64,000 nucleotides of DNA, taken from assembly GCF_900130125.1 (NCBI RefSeq), contig NZ_FQXY01000007.1, positions 248,001 through 312,000 on the forward strand, given 5' to 3'. The stretch's first letter is position 1. Every line of letters begins with the position of its first letter. Made by a program: the position numbers and the translations under genes. Positions 8,806 to 18,217 of this stretch are shown here, one piece after another. This DNA is from Bacteroides congonensis. GTDB lineage: Bacteria > Bacteroidota > Bacteroidia > Bacteroidales > Bacteroidaceae. The notes beneath the pieces were generated by a model. The model saw only the letters and a list, made by a program, of their open reading frames with translations. It did no database searches and had not been told where the DNA came from.

Positions 8806-10695
8806 TCAGTTTTTCAACGGTTTCAATGAAATATAACGGGGGCGGAATAATTCTACAGCGGTAACGGATTCCGGTTCGATACGTATATCGTACTCTCCGG
8901 CAGACAATGTGACCGTACCTACCGTTTCGGTCACATTCGCTCCATTACTGACTTTCTTTGTCAGTTTTTTGCCGCCTAATGTAATCGAATATACTCCGGC
9001 TGCTCCCATGCTTGCCTTACGCACTTCTTTTCCGGCGTCACCTTCCACCAGTTCATCTTTATATTTAGGAGCAGGAGCTACATAGGCGATGCCCACTTCA
9101 TAAGTCATCGGCTTATCCAGACGGACAGACCATACCACTGCATCTCCTTTCTGCGTCATATTCTGCACACACTGCGCCTCGACTTCCTCACCACCATAGC
9201 GGGCATTACCTTCCAGACGGGCATCAAATGTACGCAAGTAATCCACCGGTTGGGTGGCGGAAATACGGCGGCGGGGGTCTGCTTTAAGCTCCGACGTACA
9301 TTCCAAGACGATAACCGTATTGACCGTATCCGGGCAATTCAACGGCACGTCCACCCATAGGTCTTTCCCGGAACGGACACATTTGAGGTTCTTTTGAGGA
9401 TTGCTTAGGAGACAGGCACGCTTCACATCTGTAAGCAGCCCGCCGACACACAACTTTCCGTCTTCGGGCCAGTCGAATACGTGCAGATAGAGTTTATTGC
9501 CTTTCCGAGTAGTCTCTCCCCACGACTGGACTGCAAGCGGGGTGGCTTTCGTTCCTCTGATAGAAGATTCGCCGTTCACTTTCCACCAGTCGGCAATTCC
9601 TTTTAATATCGTCTTGTCCGGCGAACTGAACTTTCCGTTTCCCATCGGCCCGATGTTCATCAGAATATTACCGTTACGGGCAGCGGCTTTGACAAGCAGT
9701 TTTATGAAGAAGGAAGCGGGTTTGTATTCATTGTCATTCTCATTGTAGGCATATGAGTTGTTGGTAGTAGGAATGCCTTCCCAATAGATGTCTCCATAAT
9801 TGCTGAACTCGTATGGGCAGTCACTGGTATTGTAATAATCGTATCGGTCGAATCCCGAGATGGCACGACCATTGATGATAATGCCGGGACTGGCTTCGCG
9901 GGTGGTTTTCACGATACGGATACATTCTTCCACCGGGAGTTTATGGGGAGTATCGTACCACATAATATCGGGGTCATAATTAGCGATTAGTTCGCGTATC
10001 TGAGGAATCGCCTTTTCATCTACATATTTACGGGCGACGGGCAGGAATTCCTTACGGGTTTCCCACCAGTTGCGTCCGCCCAACAGTTTGTCTCCACCCG
10101 GATTGTCATAATCCCAGTCGTTGCCTACTCCATCCTTCTCGCCCCAATCGAATGCGTGAGAATAGTAAAAGCCAAATTTGATTCCGGCCTTGCGGCAGGC
10201 ATCCCGAAGTTCCTTCATCGGGTCACGACCGAACGGAGTGGCTTTCACAATATTGTAATCACTCACCTTCGAGTCATACATGGCAAATCCGTCATGGTGC
10301 TTGGAAGTGATGATAAAGTATCCCATGCCTGTCTCCTTGGCTATACGTATCCATTCTTCCGCATCGAATTCTTCGGGATTGAATCTGCCTGCCACTTCTT
10401 TCTTATATACTTCGACAGGAATCCGCGCCATACGCTGTATGTGTTCGCCGTATCCGTTATAGCGTTTCCCGTTCCATGAACATCCCAGCGGAGAATAAAC
10501 TCCCCAGTGAATGAACATGCCGAAGCGGGCATTGTCGAACCATCGCATCCTTTTATCAAGTTCCCCTTTATCGGGAACCATTGCCGACAGTCCGGTCTTC
10601 GATTCCGGCTGTTGCTGCGCAAAGCAGGATAGTGTACTTGCAGACAATGCTGCTGCCAGGATAATACTGCAAAAGTGTGTTTTCATGTTTCTCAT
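8806..10695 (-). CDS. Alpha-L-fucosidase, GH29 (second copy, different subtype)
   Basis: 629 residues, signal peptide ending near SCFAQ. An internal ATG nine bases into the ORF (MKTHF) may be the true start. GH29 hallmarks are FGMFIHWGVYSPLG (about 58-71), KHHDGF (132-137), GFYYSHAFDWGE and IMWYDTP, where Asp248 is the expected nucleophile. The C-terminal region is a beta-sandwich with IEPESVTAVELFRP near its end. It is only distantly similar to the other GH29 at 4295-6157 (WYDTP versus WFDGA), so the two probably cleave different fucosyl linkages. It lies 5 bp from the GH95-like gene upstream. Confidence 0.93.
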   Translation of the reverse strand: MRNMKTHFCSIILAAALSASTLSCFAQQQPESKTGLSAMVPDKGELDKRMRWFDNARFGMFIHWGVYSPLGCSWNGKRYNGYGEHIQRMARIPVEVYKKEVAGRFNPEEFDAEEWIRIAKETGMGYFIITSKHHDGFAMYDSKVSDYNIVKATPFGRDPMKELRDACRKAGIKFGFYYSHAFDWGEKDGVGNDWDYDNPGGDKLLGGRNWWETRKEFLPVARKYVDEKAIPQIRELIANYDPDIMWYDTPHKLPVEECIRIVKTTREASPGIIINGRAISGFDRYDYYNTSDCPYEFSNYGDIYWEGIPTTNNSYAYNENDNEYKPASFFIKLLVKAAARNGNILMNIGPMGNGKFSSPDKTILKGIADWWKVNGESSIRGTKATPLAVQSWGETTRKGNKLYLHVFDWPEDGKLCVGGLLTDVKRACLLSNPQKNLKCVRSGKDLWVDVPLNCPDTVNTVIVLECTSELKADPRRRISATQPVDYLRTFDARLEGNARYGGEEVEAQCVQNMTQKGDAVVWSVRLDKPMTYEVGIAYVAPAPKYKDELVEGDAGKEVRKASMGAAGVYSITLGGKKLTKKVSNGANVTETVGTVTLSAGEYDIRIEPESVTAVELFRPRYISLKPLKN

Positions 10696-10700
10696 TCTGA

Positions 10701-12983
10701 TTATATTTTCTTCCCCATAGGAGAGCTTATTGTAAATAGTAACTTTTCACCCGGTTTCATTTGTTTCTCCGTTACCCTTCCCAAGAAAGGATTGAGCAGT
10801 TTCATCATTCCGCCTTTTTCCGATTCGACGGTGATGGAGCTTACCTTGCCTTTTTCGTAAGAGGCGGTTACCAGGAATGCTCCCATCGCCCGCAGGTTAC
10901 AGAAAGATGCATCCTGCCATTTGGTAGGCATGGCGGGGAATACCCTAATTACTCCGGTATGGCTTTGTAGCAACATTTCCTGAATGGCAGCGGCACAGGC
11001 GAAATTTCCTTCTAGCGTGAACGGACGATAGGTAAATTGTGAAAAGCCCGCCTTCAACTGGTCGCCGTTCAGATGGAAACTGTTCGGCCCGCAAAAGGCT
11101 TTGATAAAGATGTGCAGGTTGCGCAAGGCTTCGTCTCCGTCAAATACACGAGTTTTCAGGTTGGCAAGCCATGCATAAGTATATCCAGTCCAATAGTCCG
11201 GTCCCAACTGTTCGATGTTTTTAATGGAGCGGAGAATCAGGTCGATGCTTCCATTACCCTGACTGGCATCAATGATGCCGAAGGGATGGAAAGCCAGCAA
11301 ATGGGAGAAGTGGCGGTGGGATTCGGTCAAGGGGGTTCCCGGAGCAATCAGCAAGCCGCTTTCATTCTTCGCGAAGTCGGGCCATTCGGTCAACTGCTTC
11401 TTCCAGTGTATGGCTTCGTCCTTGAATCCGAGCGTATCCGCCATTTCTTCCGCTACCATATAGGCAAGGCGGATATTGGCAAGGTCGTAGTTGGTGGTTT
11501 CCTGAAACCAGGCGTCTATCCGGTTATCATTAATTTCTGGTGACGAGGAAAGCGGCAGCTTCCGCATGCCTTTCTTGTCCCTGACGGAAACGTTTTCAAA
11601 ATAACGGGCTACCTCTTTCACCCACGGGTAAGCTCTTTGGGAAAGAAAGTCCGTATCCATACTATATTTCCATTGCAAATAGAAATGGTGCACAAGCCAG
11701 CCGGCAGCAGTAGGAGAATTGGCATACTGGTTCCATCCGCCGATAGGTTCTCCGGTCAACGTGGCGATGCAGGCTACGTTCATCCCTTCCACACCGTAGA
11801 ATTTGCGGGTGAACTTCTCCGAATTGTCTTTTATCCGCCATAGCCAGTCAGTGAAAACGGACGACTCTTCCAGGTGGTTGGATGCATATCCCGGCCAGTA
11901 GCTTAACTGCGTGTTCAGGTCGTTATGGAAGTCTCCCCGCCACGGTGGGGTTTGCCCGTTATCGGCAGTCCACACCGCTTGCAGGCAGATAGGGGGCGCT
12001 CCTTTGCGGGAAGCGGCAGCAAACTTATACATTTCAAGATACCATTGCTTTTCCAACAGAGTGTCCGGTATATGTATGCCCGATTTCTTCCAGTATCCTT
12101 TCCACCATTCTTCGTGCCCGGCCAGGCTGTTCTCAAAGTCATCGTTCATGCAACGGCTGATGCAGTCCAGTGCCCCTTCGTTCTCCGAATACCACGTTCC
12201 GGTGGAAGTAACACAATATTTTCCTTCCATCTTTTTGCCGGGCATCATCTCCCAGTCCACAGCTATTTCATAAGAGATGTCTCCCCATCCTTGCTGGCGG
12301 TACAGCAAGGAAGTAGGGGTTATTTCTTCCACTTTGCCCAACTTATATCCTAAAGAGGTCAGTTTATTCACTCCCGGCTGATAGTCCAGTACCTCTCCGT
12401 TTTCTTCATACAGCGGCGTAACCAGGCGGATGGGAAGTGTATCGGACAGGTTCTCAAACTGAAAACGTCCGCCTTTCTCATTGGCAGGAACAAAAATACG
12501 GGCTTTGGTACCTCTCTCCCATTCTATGGTACAGACAGCGGATGCCAAATCAAGTTTTACATTCGTGACTTTACCCAAAGAAGCCGTATTCAGTTCGATG
12601 GATCCGGCAGGTATCTTCGTCGGTGCGGAATCGTATCTTGTCCGTTCATCAATCAGTTTATAGACAGGAGTGATATCCTTCTTCTCAATCACCTGGTCGC
12701 AAACAAACTTATAGGTATAATCGGGAGAGGCAAACTGCTCTACCGGACGCAAATCCCATAAATCCGCACGGTCAATGGCAATGCGCAAACGTCCTTCCTT
12801 CTGCCATATCAATGCACCGGTCAGCCCGTTTCCCAGCGGAACAGCCTCATCCCATACTTCAGGAAGTTTGTCGAAAGTGAGACTGTGACAAAAAGGGAAC
12901 GACTCGGCTTTTTCCACGCTCTGCTTACAGGAACAAAACAATCCTGCAACTACAATCATCTGTAAAAAATATACTGCTTTCAT
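10701..12983 (-). CDS. GH95-like (alpha/alpha)6 glycosidase lipoprotein with altered active-site positions
   Basis: 760 residues with a lipobox (LFCSC, Cys19), so a lipoprotein. The N-terminal domain shows the GH95-type signature EVWDEAVPLGNGLTGALIW. The C-terminal part has GNFACAAAIQEMLLQS and the terminal beta-domain. Known GH95 fucosidases use a Glu acid, an Asp and two Asn in an N-x-N motif. By visual alignment the acid is kept (SSPE, Glu483), but the N-x-N position reads D-x-N (DFHNDLNTQ, Asp355/Asn357) and the DGNFG Asp is Glu658 (EGNFA). This could be a diverged family member with another specificity, for example alpha-L-galactoside, or a related family. It is the promoter-proximal gene of the four-glycosidase run. 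Confidence 0.8.
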   Translation of the reverse strand: MKAVYFLQMIVVAGLFCSCKQSVEKAESFPFCHSLTFDKLPEVWDEAVPLGNGLTGALIWQKEGRLRIAIDRADLWDLRPVEQFASPDYTYKFVCDQVIEKKDITPVYKLIDERTRYDSAPTKIPAGSIELNTASLGKVTNVKLDLASAVCTIEWERGTKARIFVPANEKGGRFQFENLSDTLPIRLVTPLYEENGEVLDYQPGVNKLTSLGYKLGKVEEITPTSLLYRQQGWGDISYEIAVDWEMMPGKKMEGKYCVTSTGTWYSENEGALDCISRCMNDDFENSLAGHEEWWKGYWKKSGIHIPDTLLEKQWYLEMYKFAAASRKGAPPICLQAVWTADNGQTPPWRGDFHNDLNTQLSYWPGYASNHLEESSVFTDWLWRIKDNSEKFTRKFYGVEGMNVACIATLTGEPIGGWNQYANSPTAAGWLVHHFYLQWKYSMDTDFLSQRAYPWVKEVARYFENVSVRDKKGMRKLPLSSSPEINDNRIDAWFQETTNYDLANIRLAYMVAEEMADTLGFKDEAIHWKKQLTEWPDFAKNESGLLIAPGTPLTESHRHFSHLLAFHPFGIIDASQGNGSIDLILRSIKNIEQLGPDYWTGYTYAWLANLKTRVFDGDEALRNLHIFIKAFCGPNSFHLNGDQLKAGFSQFTYRPFTLEGNFACAAAIQEMLLQSHTGVIRVFPAMPTKWQDASFCNLRAMGAFLVTASYEKGKVSSITVESEKGGMMKLLNPFLGRVTEKQMKPGEKLLFTISSPMGKKI

Positions 12984-13025
12984 ATGTTATTGGGGTTTCA
13001 TAAAAATTCTTTTATCTCGACATTG

Positions 13026-13033
13026 CAAAGATG
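13026..13033 (-). promoter_or_regulatory. Candidate -7 box for the glycosidase operon
   Basis: The minus strand reads CATCTTTG, 7 of 8 matches to TAnnTTTG, about 43 bp upstream of the GH95-like start codon. No TTTG was found at a -33 position, which would suit an activator-dependent promoter. Confidence 0.35.
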
Positions 13034-13180
13034 CGACAAGCTATCAATATCAGTATGCACTTTACGTACTTTCAACGTACACATACAATACAAATAGTGC
13101 TGTATTCGGGATATGGGCGGGAAATTGTACCTCAAGTACAGCCATCTGTACACAATGTGTATCTCATAAGCACCGGGCAT

Positions 13181-13232
13181 AAAAAGAGGGCAGCCGTCTC
13201 AAGTCATTACTCGAAACGGCTGCGCTCTTTTT
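13181..13232 (-). terminator. Rho-independent terminator after the PHP phosphatase gene
   Basis: AGAGGGCAGCCGT and ACGGCTGCGCTCT form a long stem bordered by A and T runs, 13 bp past the stop codon of the gene ending at 13245. It separates that gene from the glycosidase promoter region. Confidence 0.85.
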
Positions 13233-13244
13233 GTTATATGTTAT

Positions 13245-14084
13245 TTACAGAATTTCCTTGTCTTCCCACTTTCCGCCGTGCCACTCCACTACCGACGTGA
13301 AGCCCGCTTTCTTCAAAGCTGACAAGCCTTCGGGACGGGCATTATTTATTCTTTCGGGATAGTGGGCGTCACTGTTCACTTGCACGCGGATACCCAAGTC
13401 TTTCAACAAAGTGAAATAACGCTCATTGGGATAGAAAGTACCTAATTCGTGATAAGCCTTGGTGTTAATTTCGACAATATATCCACGACGGGCTATTGCT
13501 GCGAAATAATCGCGGACTAAAATGTCGTACCACGGTTCGTCCAGTAATCCGGGACGGTAGCAGGAAGCATTGTAATGCATCTTGTCCGCATGGCCGACAA
13601 TATCGAATCCGCCCAGTTCGACCATACGAAGCAGGTTCTTATAATAAAGGCGGACAACGGAATCCAAGTCACCGTCAAAATGCTTGTCTATTAACTGACG
13701 GAAAGTATCTGCCGGAGTATCAATGTCCACGATTTTTCCTTCCGGGGAATATAACATATGTACGGAGCCTATCCGGTAATCGAGCGGCAATTCACGAAAA
13801 CGGGGTGAAGCAGGGTTGCTGTCTTCATTCAGGTAATCTATTTCAAGACCGATGGCAAGCTCTATCTTATCTGCGTATTTCCTTTTGAGACGGGCGAATT
13901 CGGAAAGGTAATCTTCCATTCTGTCCCATTCCATTGTCCATGCAGTAGGAAACGACAGCGGGGCATGAGAGGAAATGCCATAAGAGGAGAAACCTTCACT
14001 GATGGCAAAACGTATAAAGTCTTCCATATTGGCTCGTCCGTCGCAATAGAGACAATGGCTATGATAGTTAGTAAGGTTTGTCAT
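13245..14084 (-). CDS. Histidinol-phosphatase, PHP family (HisK type)
   Basis: 279 residues, the usual length for PHP-type histidinol-phosphatases. The metal-binding N-terminus reads NYHSHCLYCDGRA (His-x-His). Further PHP metal-site motifs include GLEIDYL, GSVHML, FDIVGHADKM and a late NSDAHYPE. The reaction is L-histidinol phosphate to L-histidinol in histidine biosynthesis, in the cytoplasm. The gene stands away from other his genes here, preceded by the 22-bp array at 14161-14236 and followed by a strong terminator. Other PHP phosphoesterases share the fold, so the exact substrate is by family similarity. Confidence 0.85.
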   Translation of the reverse strand: MTNLTNYHSHCLYCDGRANMEDFIRFAISEGFSSYGISSHAPLSFPTAWTMEWDRMEDYLSEFARLKRKYADKIELAIGLEIDYLNEDSNPASPRFRELPLDYRIGSVHMLYSPEGKIVDIDTPADTFRQLIDKHFDGDLDSVVRLYYKNLLRMVELGGFDIVGHADKMHYNASCYRPGLLDEPWYDILVRDYFAAIARRGYIVEINTKAYHELGTFYPNERYFTLLKDLGIRVQVNSDAHYPERINNARPEGLSALKKAGFTSVVEWHGGKWEDKEIL

Positions 14085-14160
14085 ACAAGGTTATGTTATC
14101 AGGGTTATTATCATTATCAGGCTGCTCTGGTAGCGTGCAGAGCCAGGCTTGTGACATCGT

Positions 14161-14236
14161 AGTGGCACAGCTGTGCCAACGCAGTGGCACAACAATGACA
14201 CCGCGTTGGCACAACCGTGCCAATGCGGTGTCACAA
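14161..14236. repeat. Tandem array of 22-bp palindromic units (array 2)
   Basis: Units start at 14161, 14183 and 14205, with a partial fourth at 14227 and a degenerate copy at 14139-14160 (13 of 22 matches to unit 1). Each contains TGGCACA-type arms. Unit 1 has the perfect palindrome TGGCACAGCTGTGCCA, and unit 3 has TTGGCAC and GTGCCAA around a 4-bp centre. The array ends directly at the stop codon of the ABC-F gene (14238) and lies upstream of the phosphatase gene on the same strand. Confidence 0.85.
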
Positions 14237-14237
14237 A

Positions 14238-16106
14238 TCAGCCTTCTATTTCACTGAGTTCCAGCCAACGCATTGTTTTCTCGTCAATCAAGTCGTTCAC
14301 TTCGGGCAGGCGTTTCGATTTCTCGGTCAGTTCGTCAACGGAGAGCGTACCGCTGCAAAGGAGTTCTTCAATCCGGGCTTTTTCCGCTTCCAGGTCGGCT
14401 ATCTCCTTTTCCAGTTGTTCAAACTCGCGCTTTTCCTTGAAGCTCATTTTCCGCTTGTCGTTCAGGCGGACACGGGCTGTCTTTTCTTCCTGTGGCTTCT
14501 CTGCTTCTTTTTCTACCTTGGCTTTCGCGTCTTTCCAGTCACGGTAGTCGCTGTAATTGCCGGGGAAGTCACGAATGTCGCCCTGTCCGTTGAATACCAT
14601 CAAATGGTCTACTACCTTATCCATAAAGTAACGGTCGTGGGAAACGACGATGACGCATCCTTTGAAGTTCTGAAGATATTCTTCGAGCACATTCAATGTG
14701 ATAATGTCGAGGTCGTTGGTAGGCTCGTCCAGTACAAGGAAGTTAGGGTTGCGCATCAGGATGGTGCACAGGTAAAGGCGGCGACGTTCTCCCCCACTCA
14801 ATTTGTAGACATAGCTATGCTGGGTTTCGGGGGTAAACAGGAAATGTTGCAGGAATTGGGAAGCGGTGAGTTTCTTTCCGTTGCCCAGTTCGATGACTTC
14901 GGCAATGTCCTGAATGACGTCAATCACTTTCATCTGTTCGTCAAACTGGAGCCCGTCTTGCGAGTAATAGCCGAAACGGACTGTTTCGCCGATGTCCACT
15001 GTGCCGCTATCGGGTTGTACTTGTCCCATTAGTATTTTGATGAAAGTAGACTTTCCCGTTCCGTTGTTTCCTACGATTCCCATCTTTTCGTAGCGGGAGA
15101 AGATATAAGAGAAGTCTTCCAGGATTTTCAGGTCGCCGAAACTCTTGTACAGATGGTCGGCTTCGAATATCTTGCTGCCGATATAAGATGCCTTTACTTC
15201 CAGTTTTACGTTATCGTTATTGAAACGCTGCTTTGCCACCTTTTCCAGTTCATAAAAAGCGTCTTCACGGTACCGGGCTTTGTGTCCGCGTGCTTGCGGC
15301 ATCCGGCGCATCCAGTCGAGTTCCGTACGGTAGAGGTTGTTGGCACGTTCTATTTCTACGCTTTTAGCTTCAATACGTTCCTGGCGTTTCTCAAGGTAAT
15401 AGCTGTAATTACCTTTATATTGGTAGACTTGCTGATTGTCTATTTCGATGATTTCCGAGCAGACACGGTCGAGGAAGTAACGGTCGTGGGTCACCATCAG
15501 CAGGCTGAGGTTGGTACGGCGCAGGTAGTCTTCGAGCCATTCGGTCATATCAAGGTCGAGGTGGTTGGTGGGCTCGTCGAGAATCAGGAGTTCCGGTTCG
15601 GTAATCAGAGCGTTGGCAAGGGCAACACGTTTCAACTGTCCACCGGAGAGTTGGCTCACTTTTTGGTCGAAGTTACGGATTTTGAGTTGCGAAAGGATTT
15701 GTTTGGCTTTCTGTTCGTATTCCCAGGCTTTCTCCTGATCCATACGTGCCAAAAGGTCTTCCAGTCCCGGATGCCCTTCGGTTTCCATGCAACGTTCGTA
15801 CTCTTTTATAAGTTCTACGGTGCTGTTTCCATGATGGAAGCAGGCTTCGAGTACGGTCAGTTCTTCGGGGTATTGCGGGTCTTGTTCCAGATAATCCACA
15901 CGAAGGTCGCGGCGGAAAACGATGCTTCCGCTATCATAGCCTTCCTTTCCGGCGATGATATTCAATAAGGTGGTTTTTCCGCTGCCGTTCTTTGCTATTA
16001 ATCCTACGCGTTGGCCTTCGGCAATGCCAAGAGATATATTTTCAAAAAGAACCAAGTCGCCGAAAGACTTGGTCAGGTTATCTATCTGTAAATAAGGTAC
16101 TGCCAC
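14238..16106 (-). CDS. ABC-F family ATPase (Uup/EttA-like translation factor)
   Basis: 622 residues with two ABC domains and no membrane segments. Domain 1 has Walker A KNGSGKTT (39-46), signature LSGGQ and Walker B LLILDEPTNHLD. Domain 2 has GNNGTGKST, LSGGE and FLVLDEPTNDLD. Between them lies a charged P-site tRNA interaction-type linker. The last ~80 residues form a predicted coiled coil (EKREFEQLEKEIADLEAEKA), as in Uup. ABC-F proteins act on the ribosome E site to rescue or tune translation, and Uup also affects DNA transactions. The gene follows the DUF3805 gene by 27 bp and runs into the 22-bp array at its 3' end. A resistance role of the Vga/Msr type is possible but there is no specific sign of it. 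Confidence 0.92.
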   Translation of the reverse strand: MAVPYLQIDNLTKSFGDLVLFENISLGIAEGQRVGLIAKNGSGKTTLLNIIAGKEGYDSGSIVFRRDLRVDYLEQDPQYPEELTVLEACFHHGNSTVELIKEYERCMETEGHPGLEDLLARMDQEKAWEYEQKAKQILSQLKIRNFDQKVSQLSGGQLKRVALANALITEPELLILDEPTNHLDLDMTEWLEDYLRRTNLSLLMVTHDRYFLDRVCSEIIEIDNQQVYQYKGNYSYYLEKRQERIEAKSVEIERANNLYRTELDWMRRMPQARGHKARYREDAFYELEKVAKQRFNNDNVKLEVKASYIGSKIFEADHLYKSFGDLKILEDFSYIFSRYEKMGIVGNNGTGKSTFIKILMGQVQPDSGTVDIGETVRFGYYSQDGLQFDEQMKVIDVIQDIAEVIELGNGKKLTASQFLQHFLFTPETQHSYVYKLSGGERRRLYLCTILMRNPNFLVLDEPTNDLDIITLNVLEEYLQNFKGCVIVVSHDRYFMDKVVDHLMVFNGQGDIRDFPGNYSDYRDWKDAKAKVEKEAEKPQEEKTARVRLNDKRKMSFKEKREFEQLEKEIADLEAEKARIEELLCSGTLSVDELTEKSKRLPEVNDLIDEKTMRWLELSEIEG

Positions 16107-16133
16107 GTATATTAGTGATTAACGGGTTAGTGA

Positions 16134-16940
16134 TTAGTGATTAATAATCACGGATTTATACTCTTCAATGACGTTGCAAGGCTCTCCTGCCTTTACTTTG
16201 CTCCATGCCAGTTTCATCGGGTCGATGATTCGGCCTTCATATTGGAGCACAGGGGCTTCACGGTTGCCGTCAACCAATGTCTGCCATTCCATGCCGTCCA
16301 CTTCGTTGGCAAGAATCGCGCAGACTGTGATGCCGACTGCCAGCCATTCTTCTTTCTTCTTCGCACCTATCTTGCCGCTGTCAATCACTTGCTGAAGTTT
16401 CTCCAAGTCTTCTTCTATGCCCTGGAAGTCTTTTTTCAGTTCTTGTTTTACGGTAGATACAACCCATTCGTATCCTTCATTAATCTGATAGATTTCGGAA
16501 AGGCGGACAGGTATCAGTTCGGCCGGGTATTTCTCTCCTTCCTTCCGTATTTCCAAAGTAGAGAGTATGTCTTCGGCTTCTTTCACGATTCCGCCTTTGG
16601 GAACGGTGAAGGAACATTCGAAAGCAATATTGTCAATGCCTGCAATCCATACATGGGAAGTATAATAAACTCCTTCTTCCTGGAACATCTCTTTGCTATA
16701 CGCACATTCCAACGTTCCGACCTTCACAAGTGAAGCCGATTCGTTCTCTTTCAGTTCCTGCCGGACGGCGTCTTTGCCATAACCAGCCTTTCCCTTAAAT
16801 GCGGAAATACGAAAATTGCCCGACCATACATCGGGATTATAGAAAAGAAAAGAGCCTTCGCCATCTTCAAACTCATTCCAGTCCGATGGATAGTTCATAG
16901 AAAACCATGCTCCGGGAGAGATAAATTTCTTGCCTTGCAT
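16134..16940 (-). CDS. DUF3805/DUF3806 domain protein, function unknown
   Basis: 268 residues with no signal peptide. The N-terminal half (ISPGAWFSMNYPSDWNEFE) matches the pattern of DUF3805, a PsbP/Mog1-like fold. The C-terminal half (KKEEWLAVGITVCAILANEV) matches DUF3806. This two-domain arrangement occurs in Bacteroides, but I know of no experimental function. It is probably cytoplasmic. The ABC-F gene follows 27 bp away on the same strand, so the two may be co-transcribed. Family names are from memory of the sequence pattern. Confidence 0.75.
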   Translation of the reverse strand: MQGKKFISPGAWFSMNYPSDWNEFEDGEGSFLFYNPDVWSGNFRISAFKGKAGYGKDAVRQELKENESASLVKVGTLECAYSKEMFQEEGVYYTSHVWIAGIDNIAFECSFTVPKGGIVKEAEDILSTLEIRKEGEKYPAELIPVRLSEIYQINEGYEWVVSTVKQELKKDFQGIEEDLEKLQQVIDSGKIGAKKKEEWLAVGITVCAILANEVDGMEWQTLVDGNREAPVLQYEGRIIDPMKLAWSKVKAGEPCNVIEEYKSVIINH

Positions 16941-17011
16941 CCTTTTTCATTAAATGATTACTTGGCAAAAATACAATAAAATAGGGAAATTGCATGAAGA
17001 TAGATAAGAAA

Positions 17012-18205
17012 CTATTTACCTATCGGCTGTATTTTCCTGCGTACCTCTTTGGAAATTTCCAAAAACATATAATTCAGCTTGCCGGAATGGATACCTTCTT
17101 CATTCTCCTTGTACTTTTTATTGGCGTATTGTTTGGATTTCTCGAAGGTGAGCAGGGACATTTCATTCTGTGATTTGCCCACCATCGTGGAATCCAGTTG
17201 CTCGTCGGGAAAGAAGTCGTCCAAGTCGACGTCGCCAATCATCGTTGTTTCCAGGAAGTTCTTGTCGGTATGCGAATTGTCAGTATAGTATCCCACAAAC
17301 ATATGTCCCGGAGTACGTACTAAAATCGGGTCGATATTTATGGCGCGAAGCAGCGAGGCGAACAGTACGCTACCATCCACACAGTTGATTTGCGAGGATT
17401 CCAGTGCGTCGTCAAAGGTGCGGACACGTTGCGAAAATACGACATTGCTTGAAAGGCTGGTATTGGAAACGGAGCTATAACGGAATTTGCGTTTCTGCAA
17501 AATGTTCCAAAGGGCATATACTTGCTTGTCCACCGCTCCTTTAGCCTTGCTCTGATAACCGAGGAAACGGTTGACAATGCGGGTGTTCAGCGCCTCACGG
17601 AGTAACTGGTCAATCATCGGATTCTCCTCATTGACATAGGCGGCAAAAAAGATGCTTGTGTCATGAAACTTCGTTCCGTTCGCCACATACCCCAACAGAC
17701 ATTCATTGATGCTACGAACGGAGAATGTGCGCACACGCTGACCCAAGTCTTTCCCGTTCATCTCGACAGTTACGGCAACGCTCACCGGCTCTGCCTGCGC
17801 GTTATTCTTCAATGCTTCGTAATTCCAGATAATATCAGGATAAATGGTATATTCCGTCCGCGGTTTGTTCAGGACGAACTCGGAAACGGAACGGGAAAAG
17901 AAAGGCGTTTCTGCCACTTCGATCCGTACGCGACTATATGCAGTCTTTGATTTCAGCCGGATGGCAATACAGGATTTCGGATTTCCCAAATAGGTGGAAT
18001 CCGACGGAATGATAACTTGCGCATCAGTAGTGGCTACGGACAGAATAGCCGAGGGGAAAATATTCCCGCCCAAATCGTCTGCTATCTCAAAGCCTGTATT
18101 GAAGGAAGTATATTTAAAGACGGACACACCGCCAAGCAGGAGCAACAGTACAATCACTGCACCTATCACTTCGCGTCTCCGCCGTTTCAAGTCAATTTTT
18201 ATCAT
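17012..18205 (-). CDS. Membrane-anchored transglutaminase-like protein
   Basis: 397 residues. One membrane helix near the N-terminus (REVIGAVIVLLLLLGGVSVF) suggests a periplasmic anchored protein. The C-terminal half has a transglutaminase/cysteine-protease-like core: INCVDGSVLFASLLRAI holds the likely catalytic Cys and RTPGHMFVGYY the likely His. The middle (about 60-190) looks like an all-beta domain. The substrate is unknown. Its start codon lies 13 bp from a 21-bp tandem array (18218-18280). It is divergent from the two-component operon at 18489. Such domains can act as proteases or amide hydrolases as well as cross-linkers. Confidence 0.7.
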   Translation of the reverse strand: MIKIDLKRRRREVIGAVIVLLLLLGGVSVFKYTSFNTGFEIADDLGGNIFPSAILSVATTDAQVIIPSDSTYLGNPKSCIAIRLKSKTAYSRVRIEVAETPFFSRSVSEFVLNKPRTEYTIYPDIIWNYEALKNNAQAEPVSVAVTVEMNGKDLGQRVRTFSVRSINECLLGYVANGTKFHDTSIFFAAYVNEENPMIDQLLREALNTRIVNRFLGYQSKAKGAVDKQVYALWNILQKRKFRYSSVSNTSLSSNVVFSQRVRTFDDALESSQINCVDGSVLFASLLRAINIDPILVRTPGHMFVGYYTDNSHTDKNFLETTMIGDVDLDDFFPDEQLDSTMVGKSQNEMSLLTFEKSKQYANKKYKENEEGIHSGKLNYMFLEISKEVRRKIQPIGK

Positions 18206-18217
18206 TGTCGGTAGTTT

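Noticed and set aside
14217..15968. Two 271-residue plus-strand ORFs
   Set aside because: Both are antisense to the ABC-F gene, whose Walker motifs are intact.
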